Shown in pieces: positions 21,177 to 32,106 of a DNA stretch of 64,000 nucleotides. The stretch is taken from the NCBI GenBank assembly GCA_001510575.1, contig LNGK01000011.1:62001-126000 (forward strand), written 5' to 3'. The DNA comes from Knoxdaviesia capensis. Its lineage: Eukaryota > Ascomycota > Sordariomycetes > Microascales > Gondwanamycetaceae. Each line of letters opens with the position of its first letter. The first letter of the stretch is position 1. Below the pieces are notes generated by a model. The model did not search any database. It was given only the letters and a program-made list of their open reading frames with translations, and was not told the DNA's origin. The position numbers and the translations under genes are program-made.

Positions 21177-24100
21177 TCACCAGTGGGTTGGGTAGTACGA
21201 CCCCGGCCCACCACCATCCAACCTCCAATCCATCTCGGCTGGCGGGAACCCGTCATCCCCCGACAGGCCGTCACCGCCGCCCGGCACTCCCTGCGACCCC
21301 ATCATGAACAGCTCCAGGTCCTGCAGGTACTCGCCCCATGTGTGCTGCTCCGAGTTGGCCACAATCTCGTCGGCATGCAGCATGAAGTCCTCACTAGACA
21401 TCTTAGAGATCCACGACCGCAGCCGCTGCAGGTTCCGCACCTCAAAGTCCCAGACCTTAGGCGTCTGCACCGCCGATGCCTCCGTCGATACGGATCGCGT
21501 CCGGCTATGGCTGTCGCCGCGGGCCGAGCCGGGAACGTTCGGTAGCGACGGGGGCCGTTGTCCATCGCCTGAGGTTGGCTCCGGCTTCATGTTCCCAGGC
21601 TTGCTCTCATCCAAGTCCTCCGATCCGGCAACTGCCTTCTCGCGGATGATCACTCCGCTGCTAGTGATCATGTCCTTGTAGTCATTATCCCACAGCAGCT
21701 TTCCGCCAGGCCCGGACGCTATATTGGAGTCGCAATGCTGGTACTTTTGCGTAATCTCCATCAATGCCCGATCACACGATCGGAACGATGCCGCCCATGC
21801 TCCTGCCGAATTGACCTGGTCGGCCATCTTCTCCAGCGTCTTATAAAGAAACAGAATCGCTCCACCCCCGGCACGGTTGTTCGTTGCATCGAGGCTCGTG
21901 CTGTCCTTCTTGTTGAACATTTGGCACTTCATATCCATGTGTGGGAAGTATCGAGCGTAGATTCCCACAAACGCCGCCGTCCATATCGAAAATATCACCA
22001 GTGCCGAGCGTGGCAATCGGTCTTGGCTCCATTCGATTATGGACACAATATCTCGTGCAGCCTTGAACATTCTAGCCGCACTGTCGGTCCAGAACCCCGC
22101 CGGAGCATTTGGAAGCAGCGGCGGGTCCAATGGCCCTATGGGATGTGGACACCGAATGGCAATAAACGGCACGTACTCCCGGTGAAGCATAATCTCGCAA
22201 ATACAAGACAGCATGTGCATAGATATGTAGGCCGTCGACAGCGAGCTGTTTCTATGCTTGTTGCAATTTTCTTCGGAGAACTCAAACTCACTGGGGAGAT
22301 CAGAGTGGAAGTCCTGAAGCTTCTCGGTCAAAGTCTTGAACCGCGACGCCTCCCACGGTGGAGCCTCACCATCGATCCGGCGGCCACCACCGAAGCTGTA
22401 CTTGGTAATCTCTCCCCAGATGTCAACCAGTCGAATGAAGCGGCTGCTGAGATTGTCGTCTTCAACCCGGTGCCGGATCCGTTCGTTCCATTTCGAGCTA
22501 AGATATCCGGTGATCGTCCGGTTTCCGTTGGTGAAGGCTTCTTCTGAACAAGGCAGGAAGATCCGCAGGTCGTCGGAATGGATCGCCGATACTCGGCCGG
22601 CACCAACATTGAGCAAGCGGTCCATTATGAGGCAGCTGAACATTGTGCGGCGTCTGATCTCGTTGGTGATATTCGCAAGACGTTGAGCCTCCGTCATCTC
22701 TTTCGCTTGGTGATCTTCAGCCAGGTACATCAAATCCGAGCTCTTTGGTCGGCTCTTGCGAGATCGCTCATCGCCGTCATCTCCAATATGAAATCTCATC
22801 GCCTGGGCCAGCCGAATCGCGTTTCCAACGCACATCCACGCGCCCAAGCTTCCATTTGGTCGGCTCTGTAGCCATTCGTGCAGACCCAACATGAGAAAGG
22901 CCTGGACACGTTCGACTGAGTCGGCAGTCATGACGGTGGAAAGAGGGCCGAGAGCTATGGTCAAAACCTTGCCAAAGTACTCAGATGCTGCCGATGCTGA
23001 CTCGCCGGCGGGCCGAGAAGTGGCGGCGCCAGCCTTGTCCTTGGTTGACGATGAAGTTGTAGTCGGGGTGCTGCCGCCCGCGGTGGCGTTCACACGGGCA
23101 ACGTACTGGACAAGATCGGGATGAAAGCGGGCAGTCAAGGTCAAAACCCCCAAAAGCACAATGTTGAGATCGGCAGCCTCGTTGGAACCGGGAGATCGAG
23201 CAACGCGGGCCATGCGTTCCTTCAACATGGGGATGTGGATGAAAGGCAGCTCGGTGGAAAAGTTGAACATGAAGATCTCGAACAGCTCGTCCCAGAGTTT
23301 CGGAGTAATGAAGGGTCGAGAGAGAACTTCTTCGGCATAGGCAGTGCACTTCTTGTCGTCAAAGTCTCGGAAATCTTCCAGTCGGCGAGGGCGCTTCTTC
23401 TCCCGATCGGCATCCCGGGGCTCGGTCTTCATGGCGGGCGAAGACTCTCGTTTTACAGGCGGCACACTTGGGTCGGCATACTGGCATTTGTGGCCGCCTT
23501 TCGTACAGGTATCACAGGGTTTCTGCGGGCCGACATTATCGCATTTCACTTTTGATCGCCTACAGCGTAAGCAGGCTATGCTAGACCGCATGGGTGGGCG
23601 GAGGCGGATGACCTGTTTACTATTGAGGGCAGCGGACATTGTCGGGTCATATCCCGGGGTGGGTTTAGTATAGCCGTCAGGAGACATGGCGACCTGGCTG
23701 TACTGGGGAACCGGAGTATGCATCTCGCTTGGGGGAGGTGGAGGTGGAGGCTGGCTGCTAGGAAAGGCGTCATTCGAAACGTTGCTGGCAGGCGGTGGTT
23801 GAGGTAGGAGTTGCCGCGGCTTTGCGGTAGGACCAGGCGCCGGACTGGATCCGGAGTATTTCCTTTTATGGGGAGGAGGACCGGAATGTTGCGGTTGCTG
23901 CTGCTGCTGCTGTAGTTGCTGTTGCTGTAGCTGCTGTTGCTGATACTGCTGTTGGAACTGTTGTTGGTATGCGGCGGAAGCTTGAGCCTGGCTTGCCTCT
24001 AAGCTGTCCTCGGACGGTGGGCTTAAGAAAAAGTTGATGGCCAATTTGTCGTTTTTTGTGGGGAGCCCCGGGCCGTAGGCGGGTGAGCCGCCTTTGGCAT

Positions 24101-24263
24101 TGGGGCTACGCACCGAGGGCTCCAATGCGTGAGATGTCGGGGGGGAGAACAATGCAGATAGAGGGCTATATGAAGGGGAGGGTTCTGGTAACCTCCTTTG
24201 GCTGGGGGAAGTACGGTAGTTCAGTAATTGATCAATTTTGACGCGAGTGGTTGGGTTGAGCGA
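21177..24263 (-). CDS. Zn2Cys6 fungal transcription factor, start codon unresolved
   Basis: Minus-strand open frame ending with TGA at 21177-21179 and open up to an in-frame TAG at 24264-24266. There is no ATG between that TAG and 23723. The zinc cluster CLRCRRSKVKC...CDTCTKGGHKC (CX2CX6CX8CX2CX6C) lies near 23.58 kb. It is preceded by a Gln/Pro-rich region with a basic HKRKYS segment and followed by a fungal_trans-type middle region (LANITNEIRRRTMFSCLIMDRLL, DDLRIFLPCSEEAF). Upstream of the first ATG the frame still reads like protein (VKIDQLLNYRTSP, LAINFFLSPPSEDS). Either a separate start exon exists upstream, or translation starts at a non-AUG codon, or it starts at ATG 23723 (about 848 residues). 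The region just before 24263 ends CCTAACTTAG, which could be a 3' splice site. I cannot assign it to a named regulator. Confidence 0.85.
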   Translation of the reverse strand, partial: SLNPTTRVKIDQLLNYRTSPSQRRLPEPSPSYSPLSALFSPPTSHALEPSVRSPNAKGGSPAYGPGLPTKNDKLAINFFLSPPSEDSLEASQAQASAAYQQQFQQQYQQQQLQQQQLQQQQQQPQHSGPPPHKRKYSGSSPAPGPTAKPRQLLPQPPPASNVSNDAFPSSQPPPPPPPSEMHTPVPQYSQVAMSPDGYTKPTPGYDPTMSAALNSKQVIRLRPPMRSSIACLRCRRSKVKCDNVGPQKPCDTCTKGGHKCQYADPSVPPVKRESSPAMKTEPRDADREKKRPRRLEDFRDFDDKKCTAYAEEVLSRPFITPKLWDELFEIFMFNFSTELPFIHIPMLKERMARVARSPGSNEAADLNIVLLGVLTLTARFHPDLVQYVARVNATAGGSTPTTTSSSTKDKAGAATSRPAGESASAASEYFGKVLTIALGPLSTVMTADSVERVQAFLMLGLHEWLQSRPNGSLGAWMCVGNAIRLAQAMRFHIGDDGDERSRKSRPKSSDLMYLAEDHQAKEMTEAQRLANITNEIRRRTMFSCLIMDRLLNVGAGRVSAIHSDDLRIFLPCSEEAFTNGNRTITGYLSSKWNERIRHRVEDDNLSSRFIRLVDIWGEITKYSFGGGRRIDGEAPPWEASRFKTLTEKLQDFHSDLPSEFEFSEENCNKHRNSSLSTAYISMHMLSCICEIMLHREYVPFIAIRCPHPIGPLDPPLLPNAPAGFWTDSAARMFKAARDIVSIIEWSQDRLPRSALVIFSIWTAAFVGIYARYFPHMDMKCQMFNKKDSTSLDATNNRAGGGAILFLYKTLEKMADQVNSAGAWAASFRSCDRALMEITQKYQHCDSNIASGPGGKLLWDNDYKDMITSSGVIIREKAVAGSEDLDESKPGNMKPEPTSGDGQRPPSLPNVPGSARGDSHSRTRSVSTEASAVQTPKVWDFEVRNLQRLRSWISKMSSEDFMLHADEIVANSEQHTWGEYLQDLELFMMGSQGVPGGGDGLSGDDGFPPAEMDWRLDGGGPGSYYPTHW

Positions 24264-24759
24264 CTAAGTTAGGTTCGGGGCCGATCGGCGAATGAGGGCC
24301 TGAACTGAGCGGAGATGACTGAAATCTCCCAGAGACTTTGTCGGAGAGAAGATTGCCCGCCCTCAAAGAGTGATGGTGGGTGGTGATAATCGGGTTGACC
24401 GGCCAGAAATCAGGCAACACAAAACAACCCAAAAGAATAAAAAACTAAAAATAAAAAGGCAGAGAAAGCACGGCCAGGAGGAGAGCGGTTGTGGGGAGTG
24501 GGGATGATTGGATGAGAAGGGATGGTAAGAGAAGAGGAAAGGAGACTGAAGTTGGTTGTTGATATCCGATGTTAGTTAGGTTCAGTCTTCTCGGGAGGGG
24601 AAAGAGATCAGCAAAGTGAAGAATGAGATTCCATGAAGAAAAAGATGAGTAGGAGGGAGGAATCAGGAAACTGATGGTAAGTGGGTTAGAATGAGAAAGG
24701 AAAATGTGAGCGACAGAAAGATGGAGAGACGGAAGGGAAGGTATTCACGAACTGTGTAA

Positions 24760-24788
24760 CTATATATATATATATCTATATATATATT
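24760..24788. repeat. Interrupted (AT)n microsatellite
   Basis: TA repeat with one C interruption inside the presumed leader of the transcription factor gene. Confidence 0.9.
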
Positions 24789-25786
24789 TCAAAATTGAAA
24801 GAAGAAAAAAAAAATGAGAGCCAGCGTTGCCTGGCAAAGAACTAAAGCATCCGATTCCCAGGGAGGTTACGCAGGGAAGGAAGCGGTAGACACAAGCGAG
24901 TTCGGAGGGGAAAGAACCGAAAAGAGGAAGGGGACAAAAAGATAAGAAGAAGCAAGAGGCAAAAAGGAGTTGTTTGCTGTCGGTTTGAGGGTTGTCGTCC
25001 TTGTGGAAGTTTGAAGGTCGGGTTACCGAACCAGACGAGATTGTGGTAGAAGACTGTGTTGCTATCCGGGGTTGGGTGTTGTGCAGTATAAGTTGTGGAG
25101 AGGCGGAATCGGCCGGTGCTCTGAGCCTTTTGATGGTGGTGGCCAACGGAGGAGAGAGAGAGGGAGAGAAAAAAATAAAGATAAAGAGGAGAGAAGAGAG
25201 AAAGGCTGGAGGCTGGACGGCCTAGGGAAATGGATTGGAGGGACGGATAAGCCCTCAAGCTAGGTGTGTGACGTGTTGGCACCGAGGAAAAAAAATTTGA
25301 ATAAAACAGACAGGCAGCGTGGTCAACTATGAGCTGTCGGAAACTGTGGTGGGCTTCGGTATGGTAGGGAGCAAGCAGGGTTGCATCAGAGTGGTTGACG
25401 GGCGGGCAAAGGAGCGAATAGCGTCGAGTTGCACAGGGCGGGAATGGACAGAGCAGCCACTGAATTTGGGACACGGGAAGGCGTTGTTAGAAAAGTTGGA
25501 TGGGAGAGGGCGGGGGAATTGGATGTTGATTCTATAGCAGTCGGATATTCGTGTACTGAGAGAGCAGAATGAAGAGTCGTGAGAGGTGTTTTATATAGAA
25601 GCAGATATATATACAGTACATCGGTATGTATGAGCGGAGATATGGTGTGTCGATGTATATCTATCCCGTGTCGCGCTTTTTGTCCACAGAATCCTCGAGG
25701 TCCGTAGAGACGATCAGAACGGTGGTGGTGGGCAAGTGGCCAGTTGACAAGGGACAGGGGGTAGATAGATATAGTTGAGAAATGCA

Positions 25787-25814
25787 GTGAGTGGGTGAGT
25801 GGGTGAGTGGGTGG
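25787..25814 (+). repeat. Tandem repeat GTGAGTGG x3.5
   Basis: Three perfect 8-bp units plus a half unit. A degenerate stretch of the same motif recurs at 46447-46476. Confidence 0.9.
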
Positions 25815-26385
25815 CCCTCGGCTCCGTGTAAGCAAGAAGCAGCTCCAGCTGGTGCTAAGTCCTGCAGTACTGCTGTGGTCTAACGAAGGGAGATGGAGAG
25901 GAAAAAGAAAATGAAGGGGACCACCACAAATATGATGAAGGGTTGGAGTTGACAGGCAGATAGAGAGTTCGTGTGACTAAAATATAGATAATGTCAGGAG
26001 GGCAACGGGAGTCTATCTAGGGAGAGACACACGGAACCCGGAGAATACAAGCAGGGAGAAGAAGAAACACGATTGGCGGTGAGAAAGAAGAAAAAGGTGA
26101 AGCCAATTCAATTGACTGTCTCTAAGGACGAAGATTGTGTCTAGATGGTGATAGAATAGAGAGAGAGAAACCTCGGATGACTGAAGGGGATATGATGAGG
26201 ACGGAAGGAGAGGCATGGAAAGAAGGAGAGAGATGAAGAAGAAGAGATTTGACAATAAGGAGGAAGAGAGATGATGATGATGAGAGGAAGAAGAATAAAA
26301 AGGTGGTTGAGATTGGAAAAAAGTGTGAAGGGGGGAAGAAAAAAAATCAGAAAGGGATGCGAGAGAAGGGAGGAAAAGAGACAAG

Positions 26386-26403
26386 AAAAAAAAAAAAAAA
26401 AAA
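26386..26403. repeat. Poly(A) tract
   Basis: Run of 18 A in the purine-rich region upstream of the transcription factor gene. Confidence 0.95.
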
Positions 26404-26677
26404 GGATGTCGAAAGGGTTTGTCTTGATAGAGAGAGAGAGACAAGAGCAAAAATTACAGGATGGCAGGCAGGTCGGGCATGCGAAGAAGGAGCGACCAAC
26501 CAAAAAAAAAAAAAAATTTGGAACACCGGAAGAAGGCGCAACAAGAACAAGTCCAGTCAGTGTTCAAGGAAGTTGCGACTTATCGGATCCAGAAAAGAAA
26601 GACGAGACGACAGAAGCGGGGACCGAAAAGCCAAGACTGGGAACGAGGGAGACGAAAAGAGAAGTGAGAAAGAGTGG

Positions 26678-26680
<3 letters not shown>

Positions 26681-26717
<37 letters not shown>
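26681..26717. repeat. (AG)n microsatellite
   Basis: About 18 AG units, close to the point where purine bias of the plus strand ends. It may mark the promoter end of the transcription factor unit. Confidence 0.95.
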
Positions 26718-26721
<4 letters not shown>

Positions 26722-27799
26722 GAGAACGAGTGGGCAGAGGAAGGGGCAGCCCAGCCCAACAGCCACGGGCCGAAGCACGCACAGAACAAACACAAGGGAA
26801 AAAATGGATCAATAGAAAGAGAATTTGGGTGGTGTATCCTCTCTTTCTTCTCTCTCCACAGTCCCAAGCGAATCCCAGCAATCGGGTGTTGTTCCCTCTC
26901 TCTGGAACAGTGATCACAACGATAGGGAGGAGCAGGTTATTTGGGGACACTTCGTAAGGGTTACGGTAGCAATAGGAGCAGGAGCCAGCAAGGCAAGGAA
27001 GCCACGATCTTCCAAGTCACATCATGAATTGTCTGGTGCATTCTCGAATTGTGCAAACTGCGCACGCGGGATGTAAACCAAGTTGGAGAGGTGGAAACCC
27101 TAAGAGGTAGCATTTTGTGCATGGGGGCCGTTCGATAACTGTGCTATACACACGTTGCATTTAATCGGCGAAAGAAATGTGGAATGGGCCTTGACAGTTT
27201 GCACACACACACACACACGCACGGGACGTGCCTCGCTTCCGAGAAGAGAGCAGGCCCGACACTCTAGCTAACCACCGCCCATTTTGGCAGCGTGTCTGTT
27301 AGACATGGCTCCCAATTCATGGCTGGCCTTGATAGCACCTATACTGTAAAGTACAGTACTACGGTAGTAGCTTAAATTGCTTGCTGTCTCCTCCTTCACT
27401 GTCCGGAGGTAAGTTCATTAAGGGAATTTAGTTTCGTGCGTGCTTCTACGGGAAAAAAGCTAATGTCAACTACAGCCAGGTACCGGCGCCAGGTACTTTG
27501 CTTTCCCGTGACTTAATAAGCACTATCCAGGTACCTCCCTAAGCGCGTTAGCCAGGGTCAAGTCTCTGGTCCTAAAACAGCTGAAAACCCGGGATTGCTG
27601 ATGATGCCGCGAAAGTGTTACTGGGAAACTTGCTCATTGCTGGCCTGCATGTGTGGAAGGATGGCAACGAAAAAATACATACTGTACGTGCATATTGCCG
27701 GTACTATGATCGGCGCTGAGGTTCGCTCAAAAAAGAAAGAGCAAGACTGTGGAGGCGGGAGTCGGTCCAAGTCAAGTGTCTCACTTGGGATTCTCAACA

Positions 27800-27910
27800 C
27801 AAAAGAAAAAATTTAAAAAAAAAAATAAAAGAACTGATAGCAATAATTGAAAGTAGATATAGAAATTAAATTTAATTAAAAAATTAAATAACTAGATAAA
27901 AGGTAAAATG
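27800..27910. other. AT-rich island
   Basis: About 110 bp that are almost entirely A and T, within otherwise roughly 50 percent GC intergenic DNA. Could be an origin-like or scaffold-attachment element; sequence alone does not decide. Confidence 0.6.
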
Positions 27911-28078
27911 GAAGGAAAAAACTGCAAAGGCAATGCACGTTGGGTTCGGCTAAAGGAACCAACCCAGAGATCCTGCACACCAGCACCACCGCACCCACCC
28001 CACCACGAGCCATTTACCAAACGAGCAGTTCATCACCACCGTTGGGTATATTTCATACTGTAGAGTGAGCACTCACAA

Positions 28079-28092
28079 GTACAGTACTGTAC
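28079..28092. repeat. Perfect 14-bp palindrome GTACAGTACTGTAC
   Basis: Identical to the palindrome at 17898-17911. Both lie in gene-free DNA. Confidence 0.85.
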
Positions 28093-30696
28093 GGAACATG
28101 CAATGCATCCCGGAGCATCCCAAGCTATATATCCGGGGACGCAACTCTGGTGGCCAACTGGCCATACACACGGACGTGCACATAATAATTGTCTGTTCAT
28201 TTTCTTCTCCTCTTTTTTTTCCCCCCATCACCAGTCAGAAAGAAGGAAGGTTTCCCTCTGGCACCAGCTAAAGTCAAAGCGGTTTAGTCTGTTCTGGTGG
28301 CCAAGTCGGTGGTTTCTTTTTTCTTCTGTGGTTCCTTTTTCCACCCTCCTTGAGCTGAGCCAGACAATCCAAAAAAACGGTCATTGGTAGGGAGATGCAG
28401 TAAGTGGAGATGGATCGGCATACCGAAGCGAGACAAGAAAGACAAGAAGAAAAAAGAAAAGAAAAAAAAAAGTGAAAAGGTGCCTTTTCACGCCATCTCC
28501 TGCACGTCTCCCCATCGAATCACACAACCACCTGTCTCTGGCCTCGTTGGTTCATTCCGACTGAATTCGTGCATACTGTGTACTCCGTTCTCCTCTGACC
28601 ATGGAACACCGGACGTGAAATGCTCCAAATCCATGCTTTATTTTATTTTATTTTTCAAGTGTGCTTGCACCTCATGCAGCCCAGCAGGTCCAGTTCGTGG
28701 GCTGAAAACCGTGTCACAAACAGGGGGGAGCAACCCCCCAGGAATGAAAATGCATATTCGTCCTCTTTAACTGGTTTACACCCGGCATTCCTTTTTCTTC
28801 TTCCTTTTAATCCTGAGCCGTACATTGAAAAAAAGGAAATGCCAAAACAGGTACCCTGGAGCTGGAAGCGAAATGACTGTGATAGGGGGGAGGCCAGACC
28901 GCAGAAAAAGAAACAAAACAAAAAACCAGAAACAGGAAAAAAAGGAATGCAAGCCTGGTGCAAATAGTCCCTCTCTGTTACAGTCTGCGGCCGAAACAGG
29001 GCTTGATGGGATTGTGTGGTGTCTCCACCAGAAAGGTAGTTGGAAAAAGGAAACCTGCGGTATGATGAACTTTGAACATGGTTAGAAAAAAAAGAAAAGA
29101 CAAAAAGCCACCCAGACACAAGAAGGAAGCACTAAAAAGGGAGGGACAACTCAGAAAGCCACAGTGGTGCTGCTGAGGCCAGAAGCAAACCCGAAAAGGA
29201 GGATATTTGTGAGTCTCCGTCCTCCTCCTCCTTTGCGCAGCTCTTCGTGTATACCCCATTGTGTATATATTTGCTTCGCTGTCTCAGGTCATCGTGGACT
29301 TTCGCCCAGATGAGAAACAGCCCCAAGATACCGCCTTGAGAACTCTACATATCGGACGATGAGTCGATGACTGCCTCTGTGAGTACGGGACACATGAGTG
29401 AGCGCGTGCTCTGAGTGCACTCTACTCTATGGACATATACACACAGCCCGCAGTCCAAATCTCTCTCTCTCCTCGCTTAGAATGTTTGGCTTTTCTAGCG
29501 GGTGACATGTGTCTCCGTTTTGTAGTTTGGGTTTTCTCTGCTGCTCTCCTCTTGTCCCTCTCAGCTGTCGTTTTGCTGACAGGAATTCCCCTCTCAATTT
29601 CCAGTTCCAATGTGCCCAGACAATATATTGTTCAGTACTCGCCACTGAGTTCTACCTAGACGTAGATGCGGCGCATTCCACGAACCCGTTCATATAGGCA
29701 GGGTTCATGTCTGTACAGTACAACAACAGTGTCCGAACTCTGTATCTTGTGGAGGGGGAACAAATCCCTCTCTCCTGTAATTATTTATTTTTTTGTGGCC
29801 CGGCGCCTTTCCACGACATCCCGGACTCGGACAGAACCAAGTTATAGGCCCCTTTTTTAGAGATGGGTATTAAAAAAAACTGAGAGCCACCTTTTGTTCT
29901 CTCATAGCCGCCGTGCCGACCGGGCCGGTCCAGGATCCATTTTCCACCCCCAAATTTTTTATTCCCTTTCGCCGGGATAATTGACCAGCCGGGTTATCAA
30001 TCTAATTATCCTGTGCCACTTTTATTTGGGTTTTCCTTTCTGGGAACACAAGTTACCAACCCCCAGGTATCGGGTCACTTTGGAGAAGAACAAACAGAAT
30101 ATCCAGCGACCGAGATAGACGGCCAAAATGGCCATGTTGGCAAGATAAGGAAGAAAGGGAGGAGGAGAACAACGGCGATCATGCCGCATAGCTCGTCCAT
30201 CGGGTACCACCTCTCCCGACCCGTACATGCCTGCCGCCTTTGTCCCCCAGTCTCCGCTTCCGGCCAGCCAGAAGACACACACCTCACCCACCAGCCCACT
30301 GGGATCCCCCACTCGTATCACTGGTCTGTCACCGTCTTGTTTCATCGGGAGAGTGGAAAACACCAGAGAACAAAGGAAACAAAAAAGAAAATGCATATGG
30401 TCACGTTGCAGCCAAGGTGGGTTTGGTTGTTTTCTTTTGTGGTTAGGTTGCTTGGGCAGAACATAACGAAGGAAGACAAACCCGAACTTTGGCTGTTCTG
30501 GGAAGTGGGAAAGGGGGGGGGGGCAAAGGAGGGGAAGAAAAAAAAAAGCAACCCAAGTAACCCATCTGCGAGTGAAAACATGCGGTTCTGATGCAAGTCG
30601 ACCGGAACATGTCACAGTTGCATCGGGTCAGGCGCTTGTCCATGTATGTGCAACAGCATGCAGGTGGGTGTGACTGTGTGCAGTGGATGATGATTG

Positions 30697-30710
30697 TTAG
30701 GGTTAGGGTT
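30697..30710 (+). repeat. Short interstitial telomere-like repeat
   Basis: Two tandem TTAGGG units plus TT, matching the usual fungal telomere repeat, in intergenic DNA. Confidence 0.8.
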
Positions 30711-32106
30711 GTCTGCTTGATGCAAGTTGGGAGGGGTGAATATGCACTTGTCTTGTACTCCGAGAGCCTTTCCACTCCCAGGCAGACGTAATGAATGAGG
30801 CTGTATATTAACTTGTCTCTCGTCGGCGACTCAATAATTTTGGCGATTCCCTCCCAATGACGCGTCATATTCCCAGATTCCGTGCAGGTGGGTGTGCGTA
30901 TAGCCAGCATCGAGAGGGAGCCCATCGCTTGGCCTTCTATATCAAGCAGGTTAGAGACGGCAGAACTGGTGAATGCACATCGGGGAACTCTCATCCGGTT
31001 CGCTCGCCCACAAACTTCAACTCTACCCGATCTCTGCAATTCTTGCCCCTCTCGCCCTCGCCATCTTTGCACAAATCTGGCGACATACGAGTATTCCGCC
31101 ATAAACGCCAAGAACATGCTTTGCTGTCGCAGAATTGACCATACACTCCGGTGTATTATATGGGAGAACTCAGGAGTATATAGGAGGAGGTACTTACAAT
31201 ATGTAGTATCTACACACACGACGAAGAAGTTGACACACACCAGAGATGGATTCGCAAGTCTACAAAAAATCCCAAAAATCATGTCCTTCCTCTTCTCACC
31301 ATGACTTGTTGGGGTGGAGCAAAAACTGAAGAGCCCCGGCCACTTTGGGAGGCCTGCAACGCCTGTGACAGGATCAAAAACGCTGCCGGGTCGGCTTAGA
31401 CCGCCCCCATAAACTCACGGACCATGAGAAGAAACAGGGAGGGACATGAAAACTGGAGTGATGGGAGAGCGCCCCTCCTCCTCTTTGCCCTTTCCAGCCA
31501 ACCAACGGTGGCTGTGTTATTTTTATCAGCGCCATATGGATGTTCCAAGTACCTCGATGCGGACTCTTCGGCTTCTCTTCCTCACAGAGAGTACCAGTAC
31601 AGATTGTTGGTCCAACGAGCAAGTGTCTCGGTACCACCCATTACCCGCATTTTGCGACCACCACTCTATTTCGTGCTGCAAGGCCTGCCCGGCGCTTCCA
31701 TGGCGAGCCTTCATACGTCGGAGAACCCACCGAGACCGATCTTCCCCCCCTCTTCCACGCCGGCGTCGCGAACCAAGGTAGGCGAAGCAAAATAGAATTA
31801 TGGATTCTGGCCATCCACACACACGCACCCACATATCTTCAATTTCACCTAGGGGAAGTCCTAAAACCTGAAGCAACAGAGAATAACATGTACAGTACAA
31901 GTGTGCTATAAAAAAAGAACTCCAAGATCATACCCTGGACGTTTCCTGTCACAGGGAAGATTTTCCAGTCTGTTTGATCCTGGCTGGTTCCATTTCAAAC
32001 GGGTTACCCTACCGCAAAAGGTGTTGGAAACTAGAACCAACCCTTGGATGGGAAAATCATCCGCAAGCTTGTGAAAGCTTCCGAAGTGAATCTGTATCTA
32101 TCTAAA

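Larger units (their letters stand above)
24267..26820 (-). promoter_or_regulatory. Probable long pyrimidine-rich leader/promoter of the Zn2Cys6 gene
   Basis: For about 2.5 kb upstream of the transcription factor the sense (minus) strand is strongly C/T-rich. The bias ends near 26.82 kb, where the plus strand turns from purine-rich to pyrimidine-rich. The first 1.1 kb (24267-25386) contains only three sense ATGs (24634, 24850, 25386), and the first two begin frames of only two and eight codons. This looks like a transcribed leader. Transcript start and introns are unknown. Confidence 0.45.
26821..32100. other. Gene-poor region between divergent transcription factor and spartin genes
   Basis: No convincing gene in 5.3 kb. 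It contains a short (CA)n tract (about 27202-27218), three CCAGGTAC-type motifs (27478-27540), an AT-rich island (27800-27910), the perfect palindrome GTACAGTACTGTAC (28079-28092), shorter copies (27351, 29713, 31890) and two tandem TTAGGG units (30697-30708). The longest ATG-started frame is 279 codons at 30443-31282 on the minus strand, with no recognisable domain. Confidence 0.5.

Noticed and set aside
24842..25474. 210-codon minus-strand frame upstream of the transcription factor
   Set aside because: Starts with GTG rather than ATG and lies in CT-rich leader sequence.
26249..26957. Overlapping Lys/Arg/Glu-rich frames of 188 and 228 codons
   Set aside because: Produced by purine-rich repeats (poly-A, (AG)n) in the leader of the transcription factor gene.
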